From: CAYGZT01 sp964354445
Lineage (GTDB): Bacteria; Patescibacteriota; Minisyncoccia; UBA6257; JAGOQP01
DNA: 27,742 nucleotides
Assembly: GCA_964354445.1 (NCBI GenBank)
Contig: CAYGZT010000006.1
Span: 1-27,742, forward strand
Direction: 5' to 3'
Made by a program: the position numbers and the translations under genes. The notes beneath the pieces were generated by a model. That model did no database searches. It saw only the letters and a program-made list of their open reading frames with translations, and was not told where the DNA came from. This document shows positions 5,381 to 13,507 of this stretch, one piece after another; position 1 is the first letter of the stretch; each line of letters opens with the position of its first letter.

Positions 5381-8341
5381 CTACCTTTGATTTTCTTGCC
5401 GCTGCAAATATCTTCCCGTCGCCGTTTTCTCTTTTTTCAACTCCTCCGCCGTTCCTTCAAAGATAACTCTGCCTCCTTTCTCTCCTCCCTCCGGCCCCAG
5501 TTCCACGATCCAATCGGCTTCGCACACAACGTCAAGATTGTGTTCTATCACCACAACCGTGTTTCCCTTCTGCACCAGCGAGCGCAAGATGACCAGGAGA
5601 TGTTTGACGTCCTCGAAGTGAAGTCCCACGGTGGGTTCATCGAGCATATAGAGAGTTCTCCCGGTGGCGCGTTTTGAGAGTTCATCGGCAAGCTTGATGC
5701 GCTGGGCTTCGCCGCCCGAAAGGGTTGTCGCCGGCTGTCCCAGTTTCATGTATCCCAGACCAATGTCCTCCAAAAGCGAGAGTTTTGATTTAATCTGCGG
5801 AAACGGAGCAAAGAATTTGTGAGCTTCCTCAACCGTCATATCAAGCACCTGGGCAATGCTTTTTTCGTTATACTGTACGTCAAGTACTTCGGGTGAAAAT
5901 CGCGTCCCCTTGCACGTTTCACACTCAACGTAGATGTCGGGCAAAAAGTACATCTCAACTTTGGTGTATCCTTCTCCCTTGCACGCTTCACACCGCCCCG
6001 GTTTGACGTTGAAGCTGAAATGCGAAGGACTGTAACCGCGAATCTGCGATTCCTCAAGACGCGCGTAGAGCTGCCTGATGGGTGTTAAAAGTCCCGTATA
6101 GGTAGCCGGGTTTGAACGCGGCGTGCGGCCGATAGGGCTCTGGTCAATTAACACCACCTTGTCGAAAAGTTCTTTGTTGAGAAGCTCTTTGTATTCCCCC
6201 GGAACGACGTTCATCCCGCTGACTTCCCGTTGCAGTGCTTTCGCAAACACCTCCAAAACCAGCGTGCTTTTTCCCGATCCCGACACTCCCGCCACGCACA
6301 CGAACTTCTTTGTTGGAACGTGAAAGGTAACGTTTTTGAGATTGAACTGGCGCGCACCTGTAAGCGTAACTATGTCTCGCTCGGCAACTTTTCCAAGGTT
6401 TTTACGCAGACCAGTGATGACTTTTTTCTTCCCGCTCAAGTACTGACCCGTAAGCGTCTTTGATTTTGACAATGCTTCAGGCGTTCCTTCAAACACCACT
6501 CCGCCGCCGTGCTCTCCCGCCGAAGGCCCGATTTCTATCGCCCAATCGGCCAAGCGAATGACGTTTTCGTCATGCTCGACAACTATGACGGTATTGCCAA
6601 GATCGCGGAGGTTTTTAAGCGTCGCGATGAGGCGAGCGGTATCGCGTGCGTGAAGCCCGATGGTGGGCTCGTCCAGCACATAAATGACGCCCGAAAGCCC
6701 GGATCCCAGATGGGTGGCAAGCCGGATGCGCTGGTTTTCTCCTACCGACAGTGTCGTCGCCGAGCGCGCAACGGTGATGTACTCGAGTCCCACGTCAAGC
6801 AAAAACCGTGCTTTGGAAAGTATTTCCTTTACAATGGACTGCGCGATCGTCCGCTGCATGTGAGTCATCAGCGACGGCGCCTGCGTGTCAAAGAAACGAA
6901 TGAGTTCCTCTGCCGCCAGCGATGCGATTTCAAAAATGTTCCTGCCAGCGATTCTGACCGCCAGACTTTCTTTCTTGAGCCGCGAACCGTTGCAAACGGG
7001 GCAGGTTTTCTCGGTCATGTACTTTCCAAGTTCCTGCCGGACGAACTCCGATTCGGTTTCATAGTACAGCCGCTCAAGACGTGGAATGATTCCCTCAAAT
7101 CGCGTTTTTCCTTTCCAATCGCCGTATTCAAGAGCAACTTCCTCGCTCTTGTCCCCAAACAGAATATGCTCCTGCGCTTTCTTGGAGAGATTCTTGAACG
7201 GCGTGCGCGGTGAATGCCCGTGCAGGCGGACAATGGTAGTGATGACGAACTCCTGCCAGTTTGCGCCCAACGCTCTTCGCGCCACACGGCTCAGCGAAAA
7301 CCATGGCAGAATTGCTCCCGCTTCAAGCGAAAGGTCAGGGCTGAGAATCAAACTCAAGTCGATTTCCAGTTTCGTTCCAAGTCCCTGACAGCTAGGACAC
7401 GCGCCATAGGGACTGTTGAACGAGAAACTGCGCGGCTCAATCAACGGCATGGAGAAGCCGCATGTTCGGCACGCGTAGTGCTCGGAGAACGCGACGTCAC
7501 GACCGGCGGCTTTGCTCTGCGGACGCTTGACGTTGGCGATGACGTTTCCTTTTCCCATCAAAAGACCTCTCCTCACCTTTTCAAGAAGTTCAACTCGTTC
7601 TTCCTTGAAAAACTGCTCGAGCCGTTTCTTTTTCGTCTTTTGCGCTTCCTTCTCGATTTTTGAAAGGTTCGCGTGAATATCCGCTTTCAACCCCATATAC
7701 ACCTCTCCAACAACAACATCAATGGAGTGTCTTTTGTTTTTCTCCAGTTTGAGACCGCGCGCCTCGTCAAGATTGTAGAGGTACCCGTCCATGCGCACGC
7801 GAGCGTATCCCGCGCGCTTAATTTCATCGAACACCGCCTGATGTTCGCCTTTCTTTCCGACAACAACGCTCGCAAGCAGCATCACTTCGTTTTTTTTGGC
7901 AAATTCCAGTATCCGGTCGGTAATCTCCTGAGGCGTCTGTGCCGTGATGGGAATGTTGTCGTTGGGACAGTACGGAACACCGACTCGCGCAAACAACAGC
8001 CGCAGGTGGTCGTATATTTCGGTGACGGTTCCCACCGTTGAACGGGGATTTGAGGACACGCTTTTCTGATTTATCGCCAGCGTGGGTGAAAGACCGACGA
8101 TTTTTTCAACGTCCGGTTTTTTGAAACCGCCCAAGAACTGGCGCACGTATGAGGAAAGCCCCTCAAGATATCGGCGCTGCCCCTCTTCATAGAGCGTGTC
8201 AAACGCAAGCGACGATTTTCCCGATCCGGAAACCCCGCAAATGACGACAAATTTATTCTTCGGGATCACAACGTGGACGTTTTTGAGATTGTGAACCCGA
8301 GCTCCTACTATTTCAATTTTGCCGTCGTTGTTTTTACCCAT
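5381..8341 (-). CDS. uvrA: Excinuclease ABC subunit A (UvrA)
   Basis: This 986-residue protein is the damage-sensing ATPase of nucleotide excision repair. It has two ABC modules. The first Walker A, GVSGSGKSS, is at residues 36-44, and the second is GVSGSGKST. The UvrB-binding and insertion regions and three Cys pairs for zinc modules follow (CRTCG with CPSCQG; CPVCNGSR; CEACKG with CETCKG). Walker B motifs are YVLDEPTIGLH and YMLDEPTVGLH. The second signature is canonical (TTLSGGEAQRIKLAD). The first is not: it reads LSVGENQRI at residues 531-539, with Val533 where UvrA proteins have Gly. The start at 8341 is supported by a promoter at 8383-8411, giving a leader of about 38 bases without a ribosome site. 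Its stop abuts that of the SDR gene. Confidence 0.98.
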   Translation of the reverse strand: MGKNNDGKIEIVGARVHNLKNVHVVIPKNKFVVICGVSGSGKSSLAFDTLYEEGQRRYLEGLSSYVRQFLGGFKKPDVEKIVGLSPTLAINQKSVSSNPRSTVGTVTEIYDHLRLLFARVGVPYCPNDNIPITAQTPQEITDRILEFAKKNEVMLLASVVVGKKGEHQAVFDEIKRAGYARVRMDGYLYNLDEARGLKLEKNKRHSIDVVVGEVYMGLKADIHANLSKIEKEAQKTKKKRLEQFFKEERVELLEKVRRGLLMGKGNVIANVKRPQSKAAGRDVAFSEHYACRTCGFSMPLIEPRSFSFNSPYGACPSCQGLGTKLEIDLSLILSPDLSLEAGAILPWFSLSRVARRALGANWQEFVITTIVRLHGHSPRTPFKNLSKKAQEHILFGDKSEEVALEYGDWKGKTRFEGIIPRLERLYYETESEFVRQELGKYMTEKTCPVCNGSRLKKESLAVRIAGRNIFEIASLAAEELIRFFDTQAPSLMTHMQRTIAQSIVKEILSKARFLLDVGLEYITVARSATTLSVGENQRIRLATHLGSGLSGVIYVLDEPTIGLHARDTARLIATLKNLRDLGNTVIVVEHDENVIRLADWAIEIGPSAGEHGGGVVFEGTPEALSKSKTLTGQYLSGKKKVITGLRKNLGKVAERDIVTLTGARQFNLKNVTFHVPTKKFVCVAGVSGSGKSTLVLEVFAKALQREVSGMNVVPGEYKELLNKELFDKVVLIDQSPIGRTPRSNPATYTGLLTPIRQLYARLEESQIRGYSPSHFSFNVKPGRCEACKGEGYTKVEMYFLPDIYVECETCKGTRFSPEVLDVQYNEKSIAQVLDMTVEEAHKFFAPFPQIKSKLSLLEDIGLGYMKLGQPATTLSGGEAQRIKLADELSKRATGRTLYMLDEPTVGLHFEDVKHLLVILRSLVQKGNTVVVIEHNLDVVCEADWIVELGPEGGEKGGRVIFEGTAEELKKEKTATGRYLQRQENQR

Positions 8342-8382
8342 ACACGTGAAGTGTTATTCAAAAAATTTGTGCAGAACCGTTT

Positions 8383-8411
8383 AGTATACTCTTCCTTCAC
8401 ACTTTCTTCAA
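8383..8411 (-). promoter_or_regulatory. Predicted promoter for uvrA
   Basis: On the minus strand TTGAAG (8406-8411) stands 17 bp from TATACT (8383-8388). I see no LexA-type operator (no CTGT-N8-ACAG) around it. Confidence 0.6.
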
Positions 8412-8458
8412 GATTCCAAGAGAGGTCATCACCGAGGATACCGACCTTTATCACTGAC

Positions 8459-8487
8459 TTGACTGATAAATCTATATGTACTATAAT
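8459..8487 (+). promoter_or_regulatory. Consensus promoter for the secreted Thr-Pro-rich protein
   Basis: TTGACT (8459-8464) is followed after 17 bp by a perfect TATAAT (8482-8487). The gene has a strong ribosome site, AAGGAG at 8535-8540, 6 bases before the ATG at 8547. Predicted leader length is about 52 bases. This style differs from the leaderless genes in the window. Confidence 0.75.
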
Positions 8488-8546
8488 AGTAAATAGTACC
8501 GGGACAAAAGCAATCAACAGAACAAGGGAGAAGAAAGGAGAAAGGG

Positions 8547-10130
8547 ATGAAAAGGTCACTGGCTCTCACCGTCGTCATGCTCGTCATCGTCGCGGCAACC
8601 TCGTTTGCGGCGGTGTCAAGCGAACCGGTGCCGCTGCCGACCAGCGGACTTCTGCTGCCCTACCTGAAGGTAGGAATCAGCTCTGCTGTGACCACGTCAA
8701 CCACGTTGCTCTCGGTCAGCACCGAAGAGCAGTATCCGACGAGCACATGGATTGAGGTCTACACCAACTGGGGGTACCGCATACTGCTGGTTCACACTGT
8801 CATCAAGGGCAAGGGGACCAGTAAGTTCGACGTCGGGGAATGGCTCAGCACAGGGAAGGTCCCCGCTGAATTCACGGTACTCAGTTCTGGAGGTCCGGAT
8901 ACCGGGAAGAAACAACTCACCCAAGATGAGCTGCTGCATGTTCGGGCAGCCCTCTCGGGGGAAAGGTCCCCCAAAGACGAGATGTACTACAGCTCGAACA
9001 TCGAGCCAGGATTGATGACTGGGTTTCTTGTCATCAGGCCTGACATCTACCAGTCGTCCAAGTACTGGGGTTACTATGAATACTTCAACCCCCAGACCGG
9101 CGACCTGCAAGGAGAACGGCTTGTCAGGCTTGACTCCTACGGGTGCCTGGACCTCTGTACTCGCCGAAAGGTCCAGTTCGAGGAAAACGTGGAGTCGGGC
9201 ATCAGCACCCGCCTGCTCATATGGAGTTGGAATCGCGACATTTACGTGCGGCCTTCGACCGTCCCCTACCCGGACAACGGCATCCTGACAGAGTTTTCCG
9301 CCGAAGCATACGACCAGAATGGAATTCATCTGGCAAGCTTCCAAGCGGAGCTGTTGCCGGTACACGTTGTAGACATCAAGGGTCTGGGGTTACCCGCATC
9401 GCTGGGTCGGCTTGAAATCATCGGGGCCCTCCCCAACAGCATCACAGTCGTTCGGACAAGAACTTTCCGCGATGACTGCGGCGATCGTGATTACGGTTCC
9501 GTCAAGACCAACTGGTGCGAACCTGAGCCGACACCGACTCCCAATCCCACTCCGGAGCCGACAAACACGCCGCCTCCACCGCCACCTACGCCGACTTCTC
9601 CTCCTTCCACTCCAACCTCAACGCCGACAATAACGTCGACGGCGACGCCGACATCCACCGCCACGCCGACGAGTAAACCGACCAAAACCTCGACGCCCAC
9701 CAAGACGCCGACGCACCCCGCGGGCGAGTGCGAGCTCTTCATCAGCAAGTACGTCAGTCCTTCCTCGACGCATGTAGGTGAACCTGTTGCCTACACGATC
9801 ACCGTCGTCAACACTGGAGGAGACGACTGCACGGGAGGCGGTGTCCGGGTCATAGACCCCGTTGATTCTCGCCTCACGTTTGTGAGTGAGAGTCACAGCA
9901 GCAATGTGGACGCCGGCTATGGCCAAATCCCGCTCTTCAGAAATGGGACGCTTACCTGGAACTTCCACACGCTCTCCCCGGGCGAGAGTGCTTCAGCCTC
10001 GTGGATAGGCAAGCCGAACGCGGGATGCGGCACTCTTCCCGTCACCATTTCCAACACTGCCAAAGTCAGTTCCGCCGAGTACAACTGGCGATGGGTGGAA
10101 AGCACGGTGACGCTGACGGTAGTTCCCTAG
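8547..10130 (+). CDS. Secreted protein with Thr-Pro-rich linker and C-terminal DUF11-like domain
   Basis: The product has 527 residues. A Sec signal peptide (about residues 1-22, MKRSLALTVVMLVIVAATSF, likely cleaved after SFA) precedes a domain of about 300 residues that I do not recognise. That domain is rich in aromatic residues and has Cys in CLDLCTRR and DDCGDRD. Residues 325-390 are a low-complexity Thr-Pro/Ser linker, probably extended and possibly glycosylated. The last about 130 residues (VAYTITVVNTGGDD, NTAKVSS) resemble DUF11/CARDB beta-sandwich repeats of surface proteins. There is no membrane anchor or sorting motif at the C-terminus, so it may be released or bound non-covalently. 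It is a single-gene unit with its own promoter and terminator, inserted between uvrA and uvrC. It looks more GC-rich at third positions than its neighbours, which may mean transfer. Confidence 0.85.
   Translation: MKRSLALTVVMLVIVAATSFAAVSSEPVPLPTSGLLLPYLKVGISSAVTTSTTLLSVSTEEQYPTSTWIEVYTNWGYRILLVHTVIKGKGTSKFDVGEWLSTGKVPAEFTVLSSGGPDTGKKQLTQDELLHVRAALSGERSPKDEMYYSSNIEPGLMTGFLVIRPDIYQSSKYWGYYEYFNPQTGDLQGERLVRLDSYGCLDLCTRRKVQFEENVESGISTRLLIWSWNRDIYVRPSTVPYPDNGILTEFSAEAYDQNGIHLASFQAELLPVHVVDIKGLGLPASLGRLEIIGALPNSITVVRTRTFRDDCGDRDYGSVKTNWCEPEPTPTPNPTPEPTNTPPPPPPTPTSPPSTPTSTPTITSTATPTSTATPTSKPTKTSTPTKTPTHPAGECELFISKYVSPSSTHVGEPVAYTITVVNTGGDDCTGGGVRVIDPVDSRLTFVSESHSSNVDAGYGQIPLFRNGTLTWNFHTLSPGESASASWIGKPNAGCGTLPVTISNTAKVSSAEYNWRWVESTVTLTVVP
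9519..9725 (+). repeat. Thr-Pro low-complexity coding repeat
   Basis: Degenerate repetition of ACG/ACA/ACC plus CCG/CCC/CCA codons encodes the Thr-Pro linker of the secreted protein. Such tracts are prone to slippage and length variation. Confidence 0.85.
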
Positions 10131-10164
10131 TTTCAACTTCCTTGTTCTTGCATCGCTCTCTTTC

Positions 10165-10200
10165 GACCCCTCGGGGCAGTTTTCTCGGGGGGTTTCTCTT
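10165..10200 (+). terminator. Probable intrinsic terminator after the secreted-protein gene
   Basis: ACCCC at 10166-10170 can pair with GGGGT at 10188-10193, followed by the T-rich TTTCTCTTT. An inner GGGG offers alternative pairing, so the exact fold is uncertain. It begins about 35 bp after the stop codon. Confidence 0.5.
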
Positions 10201-10244
10201 TACCATGGCGAAGAAATATTCTACGTGCTACAAATAATGTGAAA

Positions 10245-11411
10245 ATGACTGCATCGCTTTCCAAAAAAATAAAATCGCTTCCCACCGAAGCCGGCGTATA
10301 CCTTTTTAAAGACGGCAAAGGACGCATTCTGTACATCGGAAAGGCAAAAAACATCGGAAAAAGAGTTGTATCTCACTTCGTACACCGCTCGGAAATATTT
10401 CTCAATTTCTATCCAAAAATCAGGAATATCGAGACGATATCAACGCGATCCGAAAAAAACGCCCTGATTTTGGAACGTCAACTGATACAGCGATATCAGC
10501 CGTTTTACAACCTCGATCTCAAAGACGATAAGAATTTTTTCTTTGTTGAATTCACGCGCGAGAAACTGCCTCGCGTTCACGTAACCCACCAACCCAAAAA
10601 CACTGCCGATATAGCGGGACCGTTCGTGTACGGAAAGGAGTTCAAGGAATATCTCCGAACGCTCCGGCGGCTATTCCCCTACCGGACATGCGGAGCTCGG
10701 CTAAAATCCAGCCGAGCAAAGTCTGCCGAAGCTTTTCCGCCGAAGGCGGATCCGCCCTTGGCGAAAGTGAAGGAGGACAAGAAAATGATAGACAAACCAT
10801 GCCTGTACTATCATTTGGGATTATGTTGGGCACACAAAGAAAAAGCAGCCTCTTATCACCTTGTGACGGCAGGACTGAAAACGTTCTTGTCACTGTATGC
10901 AGGAAAAAAAACACGCCTGGAAGCGTTTGACGTCTCAAACACCAGCGGAGCGCTGTCGGTCGGCTCGATGGTGTCATTCAAAAGCAGCAGGCCCGACAAG
11001 TCAATGTATCGCCGATTCAAAATCAAGACCGTCAGAGGTTCCAACGACCCGGCCTCGCTTAAAGAGATTATCAAACGCCGTCTTGCACACACTGAATGGG
11101 CTTACTCTGACCTGATTGTTATTGATGGCGGACGGACACAACTTTCTGCACTTAAACATTTGCCTATTCCCGTCATCGGGCTTGCAAAACTAGGACGGCC
11201 TCGAATAACATCAACGCTCAAACGAAGCGTGCGGCGTGCAAAGAATGCCGGCGTCCTATGGAGCCCATATGGCTCCGGTCCTGTGCGACTTGATATGCTC
11301 CCCGAATTTGTTAAAACAACGCTTCTTGCCCTGCGCGACGAAGCGCACCGATTTGCGATTACATACCACCGACTGCGCAGAACGAAAAACCAGATCTCAA
11401 GCTCCACATAG
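10245..11411 (+). CDS. uvrC: Compact UvrC-type excinuclease subunit C
   Basis: From the ATG at 10245 (a GTG two codons earlier is possible) the product has 388 residues, against about 600 for typical UvrC. The GIY-YIG nuclease domain is complete (residues 14-95: GVYLFKD, LYIGKAKNIGKR, ILERQLIQRYQPFYNL, DDKNFF). The Cys-containing region follows (FPYRTCG, KPCLYYHLGLC). The RNase H-like 5' incision domain is also present, with its catalytic triad intact: D229 in FDVS, D294 in VIDGG and H368 in RDEAHRF. The UVR motif and the region around it, normally between these domains, are absent, as is the C-terminal helix-hairpin-helix domain. Residues about 151-180 are an insert encoded by palindromic DNA. 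The gene is 24 bp upstream of uvrB. Confidence 0.9.
   Translation: MTASLSKKIKSLPTEAGVYLFKDGKGRILYIGKAKNIGKRVVSHFVHRSEIFLNFYPKIRNIETISTRSEKNALILERQLIQRYQPFYNLDLKDDKNFFFVEFTREKLPRVHVTHQPKNTADIAGPFVYGKEFKEYLRTLRRLFPYRTCGARLKSSRAKSAEAFPPKADPPLAKVKEDKKMIDKPCLYYHLGLCWAHKEKAASYHLVTAGLKTFLSLYAGKKTRLEAFDVSNTSGALSVGSMVSFKSSRPDKSMYRRFKIKTVRGSNDPASLKEIIKRRLAHTEWAYSDLIVIDGGRTQLSALKHLPIPVIGLAKLGRPRITSTLKRSVRRAKNAGVLWSPYGSGPVRLDMLPEFVKTTLLALRDEAHRFAITYHRLRRTKNQISSST
10691..10770. repeat. In-frame palindromic element inside uvrC
   Basis: Two inverted repeats lie side by side within the coding frame. GCTCGGCT (10695-10702) pairs with AGCCGAGC (10710-10717) around a 7-base loop. TCCGCC (10736-10741) pairs with GGCGGA (10745-10750), which also forms the 12-bp palindrome GGCGGATCCGCC (10745-10756). 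The encoded peptide, residues about 151-180, interrupts the link between two conserved UvrC segments (FPYRTCG and KPCLYYH). Confidence 0.7.
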
Positions 11412-11435
11412 CAGACAGGAAACGAAAAGCAAGTT

Positions 11436-13436
11436 ATGTTTCATATATCCAAACAACTCAAGCCTGCAGGTGACCAACCACGAGCTATCAGAGAGCTTGT
11501 TTCAGGTTTCAAGAAAAACAACCGCTTCCAGACGCTTCTGGGCGTTACCGGAAGCGGCAAAACTCTGACCATGGCGCACGTAATCGAAAAGTTGGGCATG
11601 CCGACGCTGGTAATCTCACACAATAAAACGCTTGCGGCGCAACTGTACGAAGAATTCAAGACATTCTTCCCTCATGACCACGTGCACTATTTTGTGTCCT
11701 ATTACGATTACTATCAGCCAGAAGCATATTTGCCCACCTCCGACACCTATATAGAAAAAGAGGTCCAGATCAACGAGGAAATTGATCGTCTGCGGCATGC
11801 GGCGGTGCGCTCGGTTCTGCAATATCCCAACACCATTGTTGTTGCATCCGTATCCTGCATCTACAACCTCGGTTCTCCCGTCACCTATCAGAAACTGGCT
11901 CTCAATCTGTCGGTCGGGCAAAGATACACGAAGCGGGAATTTCTCAAGTCGTTGCTTACACTTCAGTTTGAACGCAACGAGATCGGGTTCTGGCGCGGAA
12001 ACTTCCGCATGCGCGACAGGTTCATTGATGTCTGGATGCCCGAAGGAGATATTATTCTCCGTGTCGCGCTGGCAAACGGCGTCATTACAAAACTGGTACG
12101 TACGGAAGCGCCGTTCGGAAGCAGCAAAGAAATTCGGGCAATAAAACTCTTTCCCGCAAAATTCTGGCCCTCGGAGGAGGCGATGCGGGAAGTTGTTATT
12201 GCAAATATCAGAACCGACCTTAAAGAACAACTCAAAACACTTGCGAAAGGAAAGAAGATTCTTGAAGTGGAACGTTTGCGCCGCCGAACCGAGTATGACC
12301 TCGCGCTCATTAAAGAAGTCGGCTGGTGCAAGGGCGTCGAAAACTACTCGCGGTACTTTGAAAATCGTCAACCCAAAAGCCCGCCGTTCACACTTCTGGA
12401 TTATTTTCCCCATTCAACAGGTTCTCGCCTTCGCCAAAGCTATAGCGGGCAAGCAGGGCAAGCCAAATTTTTGACCATCATCGATGAGTCGCACATGACC
12501 GTACCGCAGATTCGAGGGATGCACGAGGGTGATCGCGCGCGAAAAACCGTACTGGTGGAACACGGATTCCGTCTCCCTTCCGCCGTCGATAATCGGCCGC
12601 TTACGTTCGAAGAATTCAAAGAGCACATCGGAGAGATTTTATTTGTCTCGGCGACTCCCGCCGAATACGAAAAGCGCATTTCATCGCACATCGCAGAACA
12701 GATCGTACGGCCCACATATCTTCTTGACCCCGATATTGAAATTCGCCCGACCCGCGGGCAAATCCCCGATCTCATCCGAGAAATCGAAATGCGCGTCTCC
12801 AAGAGCCAGCGCGTCTTGGTAACAGTGCTCACCAAGCGTCTGGCGGAAGCGTTGGCACAGCACCTGAAGGACAAGAAAATCAAAGCCGAGTATTTGCACT
12901 CCGAGATAGAAACTCTGGCGCGGCCGCAAATTCTTTACGACCTTCGCAAGGGAAAATATGACGTGCTGGTCGGCATCAATCTGCTGCGGGAAGGACTCGA
13001 CCTGCCCGAGGTGTCTTTGGTGGCAATTCTTGACGCCGACAAGGAAGGATTCTTGCGCGACAGAACATCATTTATCCAGGTTTCGGGACGTGCGGCGCGG
13101 CATCTTGAGGGGCACGTGATTATGTACTCGGACACCGTCACCGGTTCGATGAAAGCGGCGATTGATGAGATTCGCCGGCGGCGCGTGATTCAGAAAAAAT
13201 ACAACCGACGTCACAGAGTCAAACCCTTTCCTATCGTCAAAGAGCTCCGTCTGACGCTGAAAGCTCAGGAAAAAGAAACTGAAACACCCGTCAAAAACGA
13301 ATTCGAAAAATCCTACCGTAAGGAACTCAGGCGAAAGCTTGAACTTGCACAGCGCAATCTGCAGTTTGAAGAAGCTGCGCGAATTAAAGCCAAAATAGAC
13401 GCTCTGAGACTTATCCACAAAGACGTTGCAAAATAG
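11436..13436 (+). CDS. uvrB: Excinuclease ABC subunit B (UvrB)
   Basis: This 666-residue protein is the damage-verifying helicase-like subunit that receives DNA from UvrA and recruits UvrC. Walker A GVTGSGKT is at residues 36-43. The beta-hairpin region (YYDYYQPEAYLP, TYIEKEVQINEEIDRLRH) is well conserved. Helicase motifs IDESH, FVSATPAEYE, GINLLREGLDLPEVSL and QVSGRAAR are present. The C-terminal UVR motif, which normally pairs with the UVR motif of UvrC, is intact (about residues 628-662, ELAQRNLQFEEAARIKAKID). Residues 326-344 are an insert between DYFP and FLTIIDESH not found in standard UvrB. The gene follows uvrC by 24 bp with only a weak AGGAAA ribosome site, so the two probably share a transcript. 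A terminator follows at 13471. Confidence 0.98.
   Translation: MFHISKQLKPAGDQPRAIRELVSGFKKNNRFQTLLGVTGSGKTLTMAHVIEKLGMPTLVISHNKTLAAQLYEEFKTFFPHDHVHYFVSYYDYYQPEAYLPTSDTYIEKEVQINEEIDRLRHAAVRSVLQYPNTIVVASVSCIYNLGSPVTYQKLALNLSVGQRYTKREFLKSLLTLQFERNEIGFWRGNFRMRDRFIDVWMPEGDIILRVALANGVITKLVRTEAPFGSSKEIRAIKLFPAKFWPSEEAMREVVIANIRTDLKEQLKTLAKGKKILEVERLRRRTEYDLALIKEVGWCKGVENYSRYFENRQPKSPPFTLLDYFPHSTGSRLRQSYSGQAGQAKFLTIIDESHMTVPQIRGMHEGDRARKTVLVEHGFRLPSAVDNRPLTFEEFKEHIGEILFVSATPAEYEKRISSHIAEQIVRPTYLLDPDIEIRPTRGQIPDLIREIEMRVSKSQRVLVTVLTKRLAEALAQHLKDKKIKAEYLHSEIETLARPQILYDLRKGKYDVLVGINLLREGLDLPEVSLVAILDADKEGFLRDRTSFIQVSGRAARHLEGHVIMYSDTVTGSMKAAIDEIRRRRVIQKKYNRRHRVKPFPIVKELRLTLKAQEKETETPVKNEFEKSYRKELRRKLELAQRNLQFEEAARIKAKIDALRLIHKDVAK
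12411..12467. repeat. In-frame repeat-like insert inside uvrB
   Basis: The insert encodes about 19 residues containing SRLRQSYSGQAGQAK between two highly conserved UvrB segments. The DNA has an imperfect inverted repeat, CTCGCCTTCGC against GCGGGCAAG, around AAAGCTATA, with GCTATAGC at its core. I recall near-identical peptides (LRQSYGGQA) recurring in unrelated CPR proteins; this is memory, not a search. Confidence 0.6.
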
Positions 13437-13470
13437 GTAATATCCGTGTAATACTAAGGTTACAGTATCG

Positions 13471-13507
13471 AAAAAAGGCGTCGACCGTTAGGACGATGGC
13501 CTTTTTT
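13471..13507 (+). terminator. Bidirectional intrinsic terminator after uvrB
   Basis: AAAAAAGGC and GCCTTTTTT form a 9-bp stem with further TCG/CGA pairing inside, followed by T-rich sequence. It works in both directions. On the minus strand it overlaps the last codons and the stop of the DUF3800 gene. Confidence 0.75.

Noticed and set aside
9491..9748. Minus-strand frame rich in Val and Gly opposite the Thr-Pro linker
   Set aside because: It is the complement of repetitive ACG/CCG codons and has no start context.
11616..12413. 265-codon minus-strand frame opposite uvrB
   Set aside because: It overlaps conserved uvrB coding sequence in full and encodes no recognisable motifs.
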